From NCBI RefSeq assembly GCF_003352005.1, contig NZ_CP024848.1:1559001-1623000 (forward strand): DNA of 64,000 nucleotides, read 5' to 3'. The notes beneath the pieces are model-generated. The model was given only the letters and a program-made list of their open reading frames with translations. It did not search any database and was not told the origin of the DNA. This document shows positions 8,357-17,925 of the stretch, in pieces (the stretch's first letter is position 1; each line of letters begins with the position of its first letter). This DNA is from Oceanobacillus zhaokaii (lineage in GTDB: Bacteria > Bacillota > Bacilli > Bacillales > Amphibacillaceae). Both the position numbers and the translations under genes were made by a program.

Positions 8357-9526
8357 TTACTTTTGGTGTTTTCCAAATTTACTTAAGCTGTTTGTAATCG
8401 ATGCGAGCGCACCATCACCAGTAACATTACACGCAGTTCCAAAACTGTCTTGCGCTAGGTAGAGAGCAATCATTAATGAAAGCAACGTTTGATCGAATCC
8501 AAGCATGCTCTCCAATAGACCTGCTGCTGCCATCACTGCCCCGCCAGGAACACCTGGAGCAGCAACCATTGTTATCCCAAGCATCAAGATAAATTGAAAA
8601 TACGAGCCGAATGAGGTTGCATCACCATGAAGATACATTACTGCTAGTGAACAGCTAACCAATGTTATTGTACTTCCAGATAAATGGATCGTTGCAAACA
8701 ATGGAACTGTAAAGTCTGCAATACTTTCTCTGATGTTCAAAGTTTTAGACTGTTTTAAAGTAACGGGGATGGTTGCTGCAGAAGATTGTGAACCAAGTGC
8801 CGTGAAATATGCTGGCAGCATTTGTTTTATCATTCTAAAAGGATTCTGTTTACTCATTGAACCTGCAACTGAATATTGAAGAATCAAATAAAGAATATGT
8901 AAAATAATAATCATTACAAATACTTTTGCAAATACCGATAAAATTGTAGCAACTTGTCCTGCATGAGTCATATTGGCAAATAAACCAAAGATATGAAAAG
9001 GCAGTAATGGAATAATGAATTTCTCAATTACTAAAATAATAATATCTCGAAAATCAATCATTACATGAAGTAACTTATCTCCCTTGATAGCTGCAATACC
9101 GATCCCTAATACAAAAGCCAGCAGGAGAGCGGTCATCACTTCCATAGGTGGAGCCATTTCAATCACAAAATATGATTCACTTAAGCCTTTAGAGGGGTCT
9201 GTAACAGACTCTAATGTCTGATTGCCAAGTATGTTTGGATAGGCACCTCTTGCCACAAAGTAAGCAATCAATCCCGCTATTATTGTAGAAGCATAGGCCA
9301 ATATTGTGCTTAGGCCAAGTGTCTTTCCTGCACCAAGCCCCATGGTCCCGATACCAGGAGTTATAAACCCTATAATGATAAAGGGGATAATAAAGCTCAA
9401 GAATCCTCCGAACAATCCGTTAAAAGTTGCAAATAGGCGAATAATCCCTTCGTTGACAAACGAGCCTATAAGTACTCCAAGAATAATTGCCAAAATAATA
9501 CGTCCTAATAGTCCAAATCGCTTCAA
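8357..9526 (-). CDS. Dicarboxylate/amino acid:cation symporter (DAACS family)
   Basis: 389-residue secondary transporter of the glutamate/dicarboxylate symporter family, using Na+ or H+ to import an acidic or neutral amino acid or dicarboxylate. Family landmarks: QSSAATIPVTL (re-entrant hairpin 1) near residue 246, AAPGVPGGAVMAA (hairpin 2) near 318, and DSFGTACNVTGDGA near 360, which carries the cation and substrate ligands. At 389 residues it is shorter than most GltP/GltT proteins (about 420). Substrate not assignable by eye. Isolated between terminators. Confidence 0.9.
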   Translation of the reverse strand: MKRFGLLGRIILAIILGVLIGSFVNEGIIRLFATFNGLFGGFLSFIIPFIIIGFITPGIGTMGLGAGKTLGLSTILAYASTIIAGLIAYFVARGAYPNILGNQTLESVTDPSKGLSESYFVIEMAPPMEVMTALLLAFVLGIGIAAIKGDKLLHVMIDFRDIIILVIEKFIIPLLPFHIFGLFANMTHAGQVATILSVFAKVFVMIIILHILYLILQYSVAGSMSKQNPFRMIKQMLPAYFTALGSQSSAATIPVTLKQSKTLNIRESIADFTVPLFATIHLSGSTITLVSCSLAVMYLHGDATSFGSYFQFILMLGITMVAAPGVPGGAVMAAAGLLESMLGFDQTLLSLMIALYLAQDSFGTACNVTGDGALASITNSLSKFGKHQK

Positions 9527-9615
9527 TCGTTTTCCCTTCCTTCCAAATAAGTATATTTATTCATTCTACATTAAAAAGAGGGGAGTGATCGTTTTTAATA
9601 TATTCAGTTAAATAA

Positions 9616-9648
9616 GAAAAACGCACCTGATCGGCTGCGCTTTTCTTT
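9616..9648 (-). terminator. Probable terminator after the 62-residue ORF
   Basis: Imperfect hairpin AAAAGCGCAG / GGTGCGTTTTT on the minus strand just downstream of the small gene that stops at 9654. The stem is short, so moderate confidence. Confidence 0.5.
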
Positions 9649-9653
9649 GTCTG

Positions 9654-9842
9654 TTAGCTCATTCCAAAGGTACCCATACTTCCAGATTTACTGTTTTTGT
9701 TTCCACCCATATTAGACATAAATGGGAGCATGTTCTGTACGGTTTGTCCTAGCCCTTGGTCTTTCTTTGTCATCGTATAAAAGGTTGCTGCTCCAACGCC
9801 AACTGAAGCAATTAATGGTAGCCACATTCCATTCTTTTCCAT
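9654..9842 (-). CDS. Small membrane-anchored protein, unknown function
   Basis: 62-residue protein: one hydrophobic segment (about residues 6-24, WLPLIASVGVGAATFY) followed by a Gly/Asn/Ser/Met-rich tail. A GAAGGAG ribosome-binding site precedes the ATG. It resembles in layout the small YrzQ-like proteins of Bacilli and the gene at 33472, but no firm family assignment is possible. Lies 74 bp downstream of ytfP on the same strand. Confidence 0.6.
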   Translation of the reverse strand: MEKNGMWLPLIASVGVGAATFYTMTKKDQGLGQTVQNMLPFMSNMGGNKNSKSGSMGTFGMS

Positions 9843-9915
9843 CCTTTATCCACTCCTTCAAAGTTGCTGCCAGACATGTATAGAATGGCTTTAATCGGTC
9901 AATCTATACTAGGGA

Positions 9916-11184
9916 TTATTTACCAATTGTCGCTGATTCCTCTGCTGCATTTGTGCCTGCAAGTCTCCCAGTTACTAGTGCGGATGTTATATTATATCCG
10001 CCTGTGTATCCATGAATATCTAAGATTTCTCCACAAAAATATAATCCATTCATTATTTTGGATTGCATTGTGTTTGGTACAATTTCTTTAATCGAAACAC
10101 CACCACCAGTTACAAATGCTTTTTCCATTGGCAAAGAACCATTTACATAAAAGGTAAAATTTTTAATCGTGTGAATAATCGAGCGGACGGTTTCCTTAGA
10201 AATATTTCCACCTTTTTGTTCGTCTGTTACATTGTTTTGCTCTAAAATAAATGCAAGGAATCGCTCAGGGATAATACCTTTCATTAAGTTCTTGAAAGTC
10301 TTTTTCGGATTCTCTTCAATTGACTTTAATATATCTTGGGCCAGTTTTTCTTCATTTTCAGCTGGTAGTGCATCGATGACCATCGGAACTTTGGTTTGCC
10401 CCTTCATCAATTCTTTTACAACAAATTGCGAGCAGCGTAATACTGCGGGACCGGATACACCGAAATGCGTAAAAAGCATATCCATTTGATGTGTTATAAT
10501 CGGTTTATTTCTTTTATTTAATACGGAAACAGCTGCATCTCTAAGTGCTAACCCTTGTAAGCTTTTTTCTTGGATGAAAGCTTCATCAGAGGTTAATGCC
10601 ACTTCTGTTGGATAGAGCTCTGTAACCGTATGGCCAGCTTTCTTTGCCCATGCATACCCGTCTCCAGTTGAGCCTGTATAGGGGACAGCTTTACCGCCAA
10701 CTGCAATGACAAGTGCTTTTGTGTCAATATGCTTTCCATCCTTTAAAATGACGGTATGTGCCTTATCACTATAATGGATAGCTTCTACAGGGGTATTTTG
10801 TTGTACTTTAACCTGTAATTCATCTAACTTATTTATTAAAGCATTTACTACAGTTTTTGCGGAATTGGAAACGGGAAACATCCTTCCATGATCTTCTTCC
10901 TTTAATCCAACGCCCATGTTTTCAAAATAATCAATGATATCATAGTTATTAAACACGGAGAATGCACTATATAAAAATTTTCCATTACCTGGAATATGCT
11001 TGATAACTTCTTCTTGCGGCAAGCGATTCGTTACATTACATCTGCCCCCACCTGAGATTGCTAATTTCTTTCCAAGTTTATTACCCTTTTCAAGCAGCAG
11101 GGTTTTTGCGCCTTTTTCTGCGGCACCAATTGCAGCCATTAAGCCTGATGGCCCACCACCAATAACGGTTACGTCATATGTCAA
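9916..11184 (-). CDS. ytfP: HI0933/BaiN-like FAD-dependent oxidoreductase
   Basis: 422-residue flavoprotein of the HI0933/YtfP family. N-terminal dinucleotide-binding [17 protein letters not shown] (residues 8-24) followed by the family mark [16 protein letters not shown] near 39; the C-terminal FAD-contacting segment reads [12 protein letters not shown] near 362 and [15 protein letters not shown] near 388. The physiological reaction of this family in Bacilli is not established. It is divergent from murJ/ytgP, as in the B. subtilis ytfP-ytgP neighbourhood. Confidence 0.85.
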   Translation of the reverse strand: MTYDVTVIGGGPSGLMAAIGAAEKGAKTLLLEKGNKLGKKLAISGGGRCNVTNRLPQEEVIKHIPGNGKFLYSAFSVFNNYDIIDYFENMGVGLKEEDHGRMFPVSNSAKTVVNALINKLDELQVKVQQNTPVEAIHYSDKAHTVILKDGKHIDTKALVIAVGGKAVPYTGSTGDGYAWAKKAGHTVTELYPTEVALTSDEAFIQEKSLQGLALRDAAVSVLNKRNKPIITHQMDMLFTHFGVSGPAVLRCSQFVVKELMKGQTKVPMVIDALPAENEEKLAQDILKSIEENPKKTFKNLMKGIIPERFLAFILEQNNVTDEQKGGNISKETVRSIIHTIKNFTFYVNGSLPMEKAFVTGGGVSIKEIVPNTMQSKIMNGLYFCGEILDIHGYTGGYNITSALVTGRLAGTNAAEESATIGK

Positions 11185-11365
11185 ATCGATTCATTCCTTT
11201 CGTATGTATCTTACACTAAATAAAAGGATTGCTCAATTTCTTAATGGCGGTCGGTTTTAGAGAAAGTAAATTACTATTATGGTGCACAATCATTATCTAT
11301 CTTCATCCTTTCTATGGTAAAATAACGTTTGAATCTAATAATGTAAATGAAATAAAGGTGAAAAA

Positions 11366-13015
11366 ATGTCGAATATTGTAAGAAGTTCTATGTTGCTTAC
11401 CGGTGCAACATTTTTATCCAAATTTCTAGGAATGATCTATCTTATCCCATTTAATGCACTGGTCGGTGCAGAAGGTGGTGCATTATACTCCTTTGCGTAT
11501 GTACCGTATACAATTATGTTAAGTATATCGACAATTGGTTTACCACTGGCAATGTCGAAAATAGTGTCGAAATATAATGCATTAGGTGATTATGAAACTG
11601 GAAGACGAATGTTCAAACATGGAACGAACCTAATGTTATTTACTGGAATTATCTCATTCTTAATCTTGTTTTTTGGTGCTGAAATCTTAGCACATGGATT
11701 TATAGAAGAGAATTCCAGTAATACAATCACTGTAGCGGATGTTACTAAGGTAATTCGAATGGTAAGCTTTGCTCTAATTATTATTCCAGCGATGAGTATC
11801 GTTCGTGGTTTCTTTCAAGGTTATGAATCAATGGGTCCTACAGCTATTTCGCAAGTCGTTGAGCAACTTGCTCGAATATTATTTGTCTTAATTTCTGTGT
11901 TTATTGTTATTAAAGTTTTGGGTGGCACGATTGCTACAGCGGTTGGGTTTGCAACGTTCGGTGCATTTATTGGTGCAATTGCTTCAGCTTTTGTACTGAT
12001 TCTTTATTGGAGATATCGTAAGCCATATCTCGATCGTCAGTTAGAGCATCAAAAATTCTCAAGTAATCACACGACAAAAGATTTATTTAAGGAATTATTT
12101 AGTTATGCTGGTCCTTTTATCATTGTTGCTCTTGCTACCTCTTTGTATCAATTGGTCGATCAATTTACATTTCAACGTGCGATGATAGCAGCAGGATTTG
12201 AGGATATTTGGGAAGTTGCACTTGGCTCAATCAATACGTATGGTCATAAATTGGTAATTTTACCCGGTACGATTGCAACAGGGCTTTCTTTAGCAATTTT
12301 ACCAGCGTTAACAAAGACCTTTGCACAGAAAAATATGGTAATGGTACACCAGCAAATTAATCAAGCATTGCAAATTGTACTTGTTCTTGTAATTCCAGCA
12401 GTTGTTGGCCTTGTTGCATTAGCAAAAGAAGCTTACGGTGCATTATACGGTTTAGAAGATATTGAGATAACTGGTACATTAATGGCGTGGTATGCACCAG
12501 TCGGACTTTTATTTGCCTTATTTACTGTAACAGCATCCATTTTACAAGGAATTAATCAACAGAATTATACGGTGTTTAGTTTATTAGGCGGGCTGCTAGC
12601 TAAAGTGTTATTAAATGCTCAATTAATTCATATGTTCGGTGCAAAAGGATCAATAATAGGAACAGCGTTAGCAGTAGGGATTGCTGTAGCAATGAATCTT
12701 TGGCGGATTAAAATAGCGGTTAGGTTCTCTTTTCGTCAAATTAGGAAGCGAACATTGCTAATTGGAATATTCTCAGCTATTATGTGTATCGTTATTTGGC
12801 TTATAAAGTTAGTTATTGGTATTTTTATTGATTATGAGGAATCACGTTTAGGAATGATAATTATGCTTATCCTAGGAGTCGGATTAGGTGGAGGAGTTTA
12901 TTTATGGCTCGCCTATTCATCCACTTTAATAGAAAGAGTTTTCGGCGGTCGTGTACCACTTGTTGGTAAGATAAAAGGAAAACTAAATAAATTACGAGCT
13001 AGGTCTAATAAATAA
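11366..13015 (+). CDS. murJ: MurJ/YtgP-type lipid II flippase (MOP superfamily)
   Basis: 549-residue polytopic membrane protein of the MOP/MVF exporter superfamily with about 14 helices. It starts NIVRSSMLLTGATFLSKFLG and carries RGFFQGYESMGPTA near residue 150, typical of YtgP. B. subtilis YtgP (MurJ) is a lipid II flippase redundant with Amj, so a role in moving lipid-linked peptidoglycan precursors is inferred. AAAGGTG ribosome-binding site. Downstream lie an imperfect hairpin and a repeat element. Confidence 0.88.
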   Translation: MSNIVRSSMLLTGATFLSKFLGMIYLIPFNALVGAEGGALYSFAYVPYTIMLSISTIGLPLAMSKIVSKYNALGDYETGRRMFKHGTNLMLFTGIISFLILFFGAEILAHGFIEENSSNTITVADVTKVIRMVSFALIIIPAMSIVRGFFQGYESMGPTAISQVVEQLARILFVLISVFIVIKVLGGTIATAVGFATFGAFIGAIASAFVLILYWRYRKPYLDRQLEHQKFSSNHTTKDLFKELFSYAGPFIIVALATSLYQLVDQFTFQRAMIAAGFEDIWEVALGSINTYGHKLVILPGTIATGLSLAILPALTKTFAQKNMVMVHQQINQALQIVLVLVIPAVVGLVALAKEAYGALYGLEDIEITGTLMAWYAPVGLLFALFTVTASILQGINQQNYTVFSLLGGLLAKVLLNAQLIHMFGAKGSIIGTALAVGIAVAMNLWRIKIAVRFSFRQIRKRTLLIGIFSAIMCIVIWLIKLVIGIFIDYEESRLGMIIMLILGVGLGGGVYLWLAYSSTLIERVFGGRVPLVGKIKGKLNKLRARSNK

Positions 13016-13033
13016 GTTGCTTCCTAAATTTAG

Positions 13034-13099
13034 AACTGCGGTTACTTATCACACCAAATGACATTTGTTAATTCAAATGATGAAAGATAATTCGCAGTT
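13034..13099 (+). terminator. Possible hairpin after murJ
   Basis: AACTGCG (13034-13040) pairs with CGCAGTT (13093-13099) around an inner CATTTG/CAAATG repeat. There is no following T run, and the right arm touches the start of the repeat element, so a role in termination is uncertain. Confidence 0.35.
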
Positions 13100-13408
13100 G
13101 ATATAAAGTATGAACTAGTTACAATAGTGATTTCAGATCTAGACAAGTAGTTGCTATTCACAGAGGTCTTTATTCCTTAACTAAAATAAACTACGATAAT
13201 TGGTTGAAAAGTAATCCTTATGTCTTGATTCAGTCCTATCTCCAGCGGAAGAAATACACGAAGACTCCTGCGGGAAGAAGAGCCTAGGTGAGACTACGAA
13301 GTGCGTCAGCACGAGAAGGCTCACCAGCTCCCCGTGGAAAGCGAAGTGTATTTCTGGAGCGACTGGTCCGAGTGCCCTTATCACATTAAACTAGTTCGAA
13401 GTTTATCT
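13098..13408. repeat. MITE-like repeat, copy A
   Basis: About 310 bp. The left end holds GAACTAGTT at 13112-13120 and the right end AACTAGTTC at 13389-13397, with the flanking bases also partly inverted. The core (13241-13363) is a nested palindrome: GAAATACAC near the left and GTGTATTTC near the right, GGTGAG/CTCACC inside, and GTGC/GCAC at the apex. Copy B at 19719-19962 is the same sequence inverted, about 90 percent identical by eye in the core. The open frame on the minus strand here (13181-13384) is an artefact of the repeat. No transposase. This core is of a type common in Bacillaceae intergenic regions; its function is unknown. Confidence 0.8.
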
Positions 13409-13459
13409 AAAAAGGAACACTTTATACAAATGAGTAATCAATAGAAGGGAGGATTATAG

Positions 13460-14173
13460 TTGCGCCTTGATAAATTATTGGCCAATATGGGCTATGGCAG
13501 CAGGAAAGATGTAAAGGCATTAATGAAAAAAAAATTAGTTACAGTAAATGATGCCATTGTTAAAGACGGAAGCGTCCATGTAAATCCAGAAGCAGATTTC
13601 ATAAAAGTGAATGAAAAGACTGTAACATACAAAAAATATATATATCTGTTAATGAATAAACCTCAAGGCGTTATTTCAGCGACTACAGATACAAGAGATA
13701 AAACGGTAATTGATCTTTTAGCGGATGATATGAAACATTTCAATCCGTTTCCAGTAGGTCGACTAGATAAAGATACAGAAGGCTTACTATTAATTACGAA
13801 TGATGGTGACCTCGCACATCAATTGGTATCCCCGAATAAAAATGTGGGGAAAACCTATTTTGCAAAGATCCAAGGAAAAGTATCAGCAGAAGACGTTGAA
13901 AAGTTTCGAAATGGGGTCACACTAGAAGATGGTTATCAAGCAAAGCCAGCTGAATTGACCATTTTAAACAGTGAAGCAGTATCAGAAATTGAAGTAACGA
14001 TAACTGAGGGGAAATATCATCAAGTAAAGCGAATGTTTGAGGCTGTAGACAAAAAGGTGATTTATTTACAAAGGCTTTCTATGGGGCTTTTAGAACTTGA
14101 TCGTTCACTTGCACTAGGTTCTTATCGGGAATTGAATGAAATGGAGTTAGAATACTGTTTATCACTTAAATGA
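13460..14173 (+). CDS. RsuA-family rRNA pseudouridine synthase
   Basis: 237-residue pseudouridine synthase. An S4 RNA-binding domain occupies residues 1-60; the catalytic motif GRLDKDTEGLL lies near residue 98 with the nucleophile Asp101, and KYHQVKRM near 186 is another family block. RsuA-type enzymes convert a uridine of 16S rRNA (E. coli U516) to pseudouridine; the close B. subtilis relative is YtzG. TTG start behind GGGAGG. First of a forward gene run (thpR, ytlQ, ytlR) with short gaps. Confidence 0.88.
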   Translation: MRLDKLLANMGYGSRKDVKALMKKKLVTVNDAIVKDGSVHVNPEADFIKVNEKTVTYKKYIYLLMNKPQGVISATTDTRDKTVIDLLADDMKHFNPFPVGRLDKDTEGLLLITNDGDLAHQLVSPNKNVGKTYFAKIQGKVSAEDVEKFRNGVTLEDGYQAKPAELTILNSEAVSEIEVTITEGKYHQVKRMFEAVDKKVIYLQRLSMGLLELDRSLALGSYRELNEMELEYCLSLK

Positions 14174-14200
14174 GGCTAATTAAATGGAGGTGCTGTTTTT

Positions 14201-14770
14201 TTGTCTGGAATACCGCATTATTTTATCGCGATTCAATTATCAGAGGCAATACAGGAATATTTCTCCAACTGGGAAGGAGAATTAAAACAAAGACTACCGT
14301 ATAAACAATGGACAACAAAGCAAGATTTGCATATTACACTTAAGTTTCTTGGTCCTGTAGACGATAATAAATTAAGCACTTTGAAAAGCGAGCTAGCCAA
14401 TAATCTTAATGATATAGCAAAAATATCTATACTGGTTGGCACTATTGGGACATTCGGAAAACCTGATAGACCAAGAGTATTATTTGCAGATGTTCAAAAA
14501 ACGTCTTCATTATTAAATCTACAAAAGAATGTGGAAAAATCAGCAGGAAATGCAGGATTCATAAAGGAAAAACGGCCATACAAACCCCACATAACCTTGG
14601 CAAAAAAGTGGAATGGAGAAGAAAATCAACGGTTCAGTGAATTGCTGGATGTTCAAGATAAAAAGTATCGCGAGTTGCAGAGTATGCTTATAGAAGAAGT
14701 CGTTCTGTTCAAAATACACCCAGAACAAAATCCTAAATATGAAATTATTGATAGGTATATACTTAAATAA
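14201..14770 (+). CDS. thpR: RNA 2',3'-cyclic phosphodiesterase (2H family)
   Basis: 189-residue 2H phosphoesterase (LigT/ThpR). Both catalytic tetrapeptides are present: HITL in DLHITLKFLG near residue 46 and HITL in KPHITLAKKW near 128. Family members hydrolyse 2',3'-cyclic phosphates at RNA ends; the original LigT also joined tRNA halves in vitro. TTG start with GGAGGTG upstream. Equivalent to B. subtilis YtlP and in the same neighbourhood. Confidence 0.88.
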   Translation: MSGIPHYFIAIQLSEAIQEYFSNWEGELKQRLPYKQWTTKQDLHITLKFLGPVDDNKLSTLKSELANNLNDIAKISILVGTIGTFGKPDRPRVLFADVQKTSSLLNLQKNVEKSAGNAGFIKEKRPYKPHITLAKKWNGEENQRFSELLDVQDKKYRELQSMLIEEVVLFKIHPEQNPKYEIIDRYILK

Positions 14771-14775
14771 AGGCT

Positions 14776-15738
14776 GTGGAGGTGGTTAGTATTGCTCAAT
14801 TGATAAAACTACAGGATTATATTTCGCGTTATGAATGGGATACATACAGATACCCCACGCAGTATATAAGATTAAAAAATGATAATTGGAAGAAGCTTTA
14901 TCAAAGATGGACCGATCCTGAGACGGAGAATGCGAAAATTGATGAGGTAATCCCAGAATTTGAATCAACCAAATCAAGATTTGCAAAAATAAAAAACTTG
15001 GTAAAGAAAAATAAAGTCATAGAACAAACGGAGCAACCGATTGAAAGAAAAGAAACCATTACCTTACCTGATACAGAGGAAGAATTGAAGCAATTTTTTT
15101 TAAACAAACTTTTTTCCTTTCAGCTAAAGTGGGCGACATCAACGGTGACACATATCTCTTTCGTGGATGAAACTTATTATCGAGATTCACGGTTAATTTA
15201 TTTATTACAACGATTTCCAGATACTTTTCTTATCATGTACCATCCGATATTTAATATAAAAAATGCGCCGATGGAGTCAGAGATAATCTTGATAACACCT
15301 GTTGGGGTTGAAATTATTTATATTATTGAAGAAAAACCTGATGCAGTTATTATGGCTGGTGATGAGCGGACTTGGTCAATTAAATATAAAACCGGTGAAT
15401 CGAAAATGTTAAGCCCATTAATTGCCTTAAAACGAACAGAGAAGGTTGTTAAAAGCATCCTGCATTCATATGATATCGATGACTTTGTAGTTAAGAAAAC
15501 GGTATTATCCAAAACGAATGCAGTTCTATTTGCTACCGAACCTTACCAAACGAAAATTATTGATAAAGATAAGTATAAACGGTGGTTTGAAGCAAGACGC
15601 CGATTATCATCTCCACTTAAAAATAGACAATTGAAGGTTGCGGAATTATTATTAAGACATTGCAAATCAACGTCGATGAGGCGACCGGAATGGGATGAAG
15701 GGGGCAATCCCTCTATGTTTGTCGACTTGGAGGATTAA
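14776..15738 (+). CDS. ytlQ: YtlQ-like conserved protein
   Basis: About 320 residues, no signal peptide or membrane helix. I recognise it mainly by position between thpR(ytlP) and ytlR and by general similarity to B. subtilis YtlQ, possibly with a nuclease-related (NERD-like) core between residues 100 and 250; function unknown. The start is unusual: the GTG at 14776 lies only 2 nt after AAAGG, while a strong GGAGGTGG (14778-14785) is ideally spaced from an in-frame ATT at 14791. Translation may therefore begin at ATT. Confidence 0.75.
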   Translation: MEVVSIAQLIKLQDYISRYEWDTYRYPTQYIRLKNDNWKKLYQRWTDPETENAKIDEVIPEFESTKSRFAKIKNLVKKNKVIEQTEQPIERKETITLPDTEEELKQFFLNKLFSFQLKWATSTVTHISFVDETYYRDSRLIYLLQRFPDTFLIMYHPIFNIKNAPMESEIILITPVGVEIIYIIEEKPDAVIMAGDERTWSIKYKTGESKMLSPLIALKRTEKVVKSILHSYDIDDFVVKKTVLSKTNAVLFATEPYQTKIIDKDKYKRWFEARRRLSSPLKNRQLKVAELLLRHCKSTSMRRPEWDEGGNPSMFVDLED

Positions 15739-15741
15739 GAA

Positions 15742-16662
15742 ATGCACATATTTATTATTAATCCAAGGGCTGGTAATGGGCGTGCAAAGCGAACCTTTTC
15801 AAAAATTACCAAGAGCGAGCTCTATCAAAATTTAAAAAGTACTTACTACTTTACGAGATATCCTGGTCATGCAGAAGAAATTGCGAAACACGTTAGTGAA
15901 GATTCTGAGCCTGAAGCTATCATCGTCATTGGCGGAGACGGTACTATTCATGAAGTACTTAATGGGTTAGAAAATAGTAGTGTTCCAGTTGCTTTTATTC
16001 CAGGAGGTTCTGGTAATGATTTCGCAAGGGGATGTAATATTAAAGGTTCACCAGTAGAAGTCTTACATGATATTATTAAAAGTAAGAAAGATAGTCCATA
16101 TTGGATAGGAAATTATAAACAGGATGATATGCCTGTAAGAAAATTTGTAAATTCGATTGGTTTCGGATTTGATGCACAAATAGCGGATACAGTTAATAAA
16201 TCATTTTATAAAAATATATTTAATCGTTTAGGTATTGGCACATTCAGTTATGTAATTGCACTTATTCAAGTATTAATACATTTTAAACCAATGACTATTG
16301 TAGTCGATATTAATCAGCAAAAGAGAAAAATTACTAACTGCTGGATGGTCACTACAGGGAATCATCCTTATTATGGCGGGGGCATGAAGATAATGCCCAA
16401 TGCAAAAATTCAGCCAAATATTTTACCAATTTTAATCATTCAAGATATTTCAAAATGGAAGGTGCTATCATTATTTATCACCGTGTTTATTGGGAAACAT
16501 CAGATGTTTAAAGAAGTGGAAATATTAGAAACAACTGGGTTTACAATTGTTTCTGATCAGGAACTGTTTTATCAAGTAGATGGTCAGACAGATACTTGCA
16601 GGACTTGTATTGTATCTAAACAAGAAGAAGTCGTTAAGTTGAAAGGGACAAACATAAGATAG
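15742..16662 (+). CDS. ytlR: Diacylglycerol kinase-family lipid kinase YtlR
   Basis: 306-residue DAGK-catalytic-domain protein. The N-terminal FIINPRAGNGRAKRTF and the GGDGTIHEVLNGL motif near residue 65 bind ATP, and PGGSGNDFARG near 88 completes the active site. Related enzymes phosphorylate diacylglycerol or other lipids; B. subtilis DgkB is the main diacylglycerol kinase and YtlR a paralogue of unknown substrate. It starts 3 bp after the ytlQ stop, so the two are coupled. Confidence 0.88.
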   Translation: MHIFIINPRAGNGRAKRTFSKITKSELYQNLKSTYYFTRYPGHAEEIAKHVSEDSEPEAIIVIGGDGTIHEVLNGLENSSVPVAFIPGGSGNDFARGCNIKGSPVEVLHDIIKSKKDSPYWIGNYKQDDMPVRKFVNSIGFGFDAQIADTVNKSFYKNIFNRLGIGTFSYVIALIQVLIHFKPMTIVVDINQQKRKITNCWMVTTGNHPYYGGGMKIMPNAKIQPNILPILIIQDISKWKVLSLFITVFIGKHQMFKEVEILETTGFTIVSDQELFYQVDGQTDTCRTCIVSKQEEVVKLKGTNIR

Positions 16663-16687
16663 ACAATGGAATAATAAGTTTACATGG

Positions 16688-16716
16688 TTGTAATTTATCT
16701 TTGTAACCTATAAAAT
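16688..16716 (+). promoter_or_regulatory. Candidate sigmaA promoter of ytmP
   Basis: TTGTAA (16688-16693), 17-bp spacer, TAAAAT (16711-16716). Transcription would begin close to 16723, which favours the downstream ATG at 16756 as the ytmP start. Confidence 0.5.
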
Positions 16717-16755
16717 ATGTAAATGAATGCTAATTTTGAAAGATGTGAAGAATAT

Positions 16756-17574
16756 ATGTTGGAATGGCTTGAGCGTGCGTTAGGGGATGGCTGGAAATTA
16801 ACACCAGCTGGTGGATTAACAGGGGAAGCATTTTTCGCTACAAAGAATGATAAACGATTATTCTTAAAACGAAATTCTTCACCGTTTTTAGCTGTACTCT
16901 CTGCTGAAGGTATTGTCCCCAAACTAATATGGACTAGACGGATGGAAAACGGGGATGTAATTACTGCACAAGAATGGCTTGATGGAAGAGAATTAAAGCC
17001 AGCAGATATGCAACATCAACGCGTAGCAAATTTATTAAACAAGATTCACCATTCCACTGAATTATTGCACATGCTCATGCGATTAGGAATAAAGCCAGTG
17101 ACTTCAGAGGATATGTTTATTAAGATACAGGAACAAGTAAATAGATTAGAACTGCTTAATCGTTATGAAGATGTTAGGTTGGCATTAACCTATCTTGAAC
17201 GACTATTACCTAAGACACGTAATCAAAAACTAGTTGTGTGTCATAGTGACTTAAATCATAATAATTTATTGCTATCTAAGGATGGAAAGATTTATTTAAT
17301 TGATTGGGATAATGCATCGATAGCAGATCCAGCCTCCGATTTCGGGATGGTGCTTAAATGGTACATTCCCCGAGAAAATTGGGTTGAATGGCTAGAAAAA
17401 TATGGAGTGGCAAAAGATAACTATCTGCAGGAACGCATGTATTGGTATCTTTTGCATGATTCACTCCATTATTTATGCTGGCATTTAGAGCGTAAGGAAC
17501 CAATTAAAGTTATGGAAAGATTAAGGGACTTACATGAATTAAATGAACAAGTGGAACAGCTATTTAGTGTCTAG
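16756..17574 (+). CDS. ytmP: YtmP-like aminoglycoside-phosphotransferase-fold kinase
   Basis: Small-molecule kinase of the APH/choline-kinase fold, about 272 residues from ATG 16756. VCHSDLNHNNLLL near residue 162 is the catalytic Brenner motif (HxDxxxxN) and LIDWDNASIADPASDF near 182 holds the metal-binding Asp. The substrate is unknown; similarity to thiamine or choline kinases is only at fold level. The earlier in-frame ATG (16723) lacks a ribosome-binding site. In B. subtilis the pullulanase gene amyX sits between ytlR and ytmP; it is absent here. The 3' end overlaps ytzH by 15 bp, tail to tail. Confidence 0.82.
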   Translation: MLEWLERALGDGWKLTPAGGLTGEAFFATKNDKRLFLKRNSSPFLAVLSAEGIVPKLIWTRRMENGDVITAQEWLDGRELKPADMQHQRVANLLNKIHHSTELLHMLMRLGIKPVTSEDMFIKIQEQVNRLELLNRYEDVRLALTYLERLLPKTRNQKLVVCHSDLNHNNLLLSKDGKIYLIDWDNASIADPASDFGMVLKWYIPRENWVEWLEKYGVAKDNYLQERMYWYLLHDSLHYLCWHLERKEPIKVMERLRDLHELNEQVEQLFSV

Positions 17575-17847
17575 TTGTTCTATTGCACTTATCCAGGTTT
17601 GAATATTATCGATATTAGTTGTAATGTGCTCCGGTACATTTTGGGCGATTTCGCCTTCTCTTCCGTAATTGTAAATTTCCGGAAGCAGCTGTAACAATTG
17701 ATCATCTGTAATCTGGTTATTTGCCATCATATTTTTGACAAGACGTTTTATTTGCTGGTATTCCGATACTTCACCAGTATTGTCACCAGCCTGTTCGTCT
17801 AAAATGTCCTGTAATAATGTTAATAGATTATTTACATTAAGTGTCAT
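17560..17847 (-). CDS. ytzH: YtzH-like small protein
   Basis: 95-residue soluble, mainly helical, acidic protein beginning with a Leu-rich helix and containing QLLPEIYNYGREGEIAQN near residue 62. It matches the B. subtilis YtzH family in size and in location between ytmP and trmB, and on the opposite strand to both. Function unknown. AGGTGATTTC lies upstream of the ATG. Confidence 0.75.
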   Translation of the reverse strand: MTLNVNNLLTLLQDILDEQAGDNTGEVSEYQQIKRLVKNMMANNQITDDQLLQLLPEIYNYGREGEIAQNVPEHITTNIDNIQTWISAIEQLDTK

Positions 17848-17925
17848 TAGAAATCACCTCATGGCACTAGTTTTCATCATAATTATTTTTTTATACAAAG
17901 TTTAGAAGTAAAGAGAGGTAAAATC

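Noticed and set aside
13181..13384. 67-codon frame inside repeat copy A
   Set aside because: Entirely within the palindromic repeat, not kept open in copy B; artefact.
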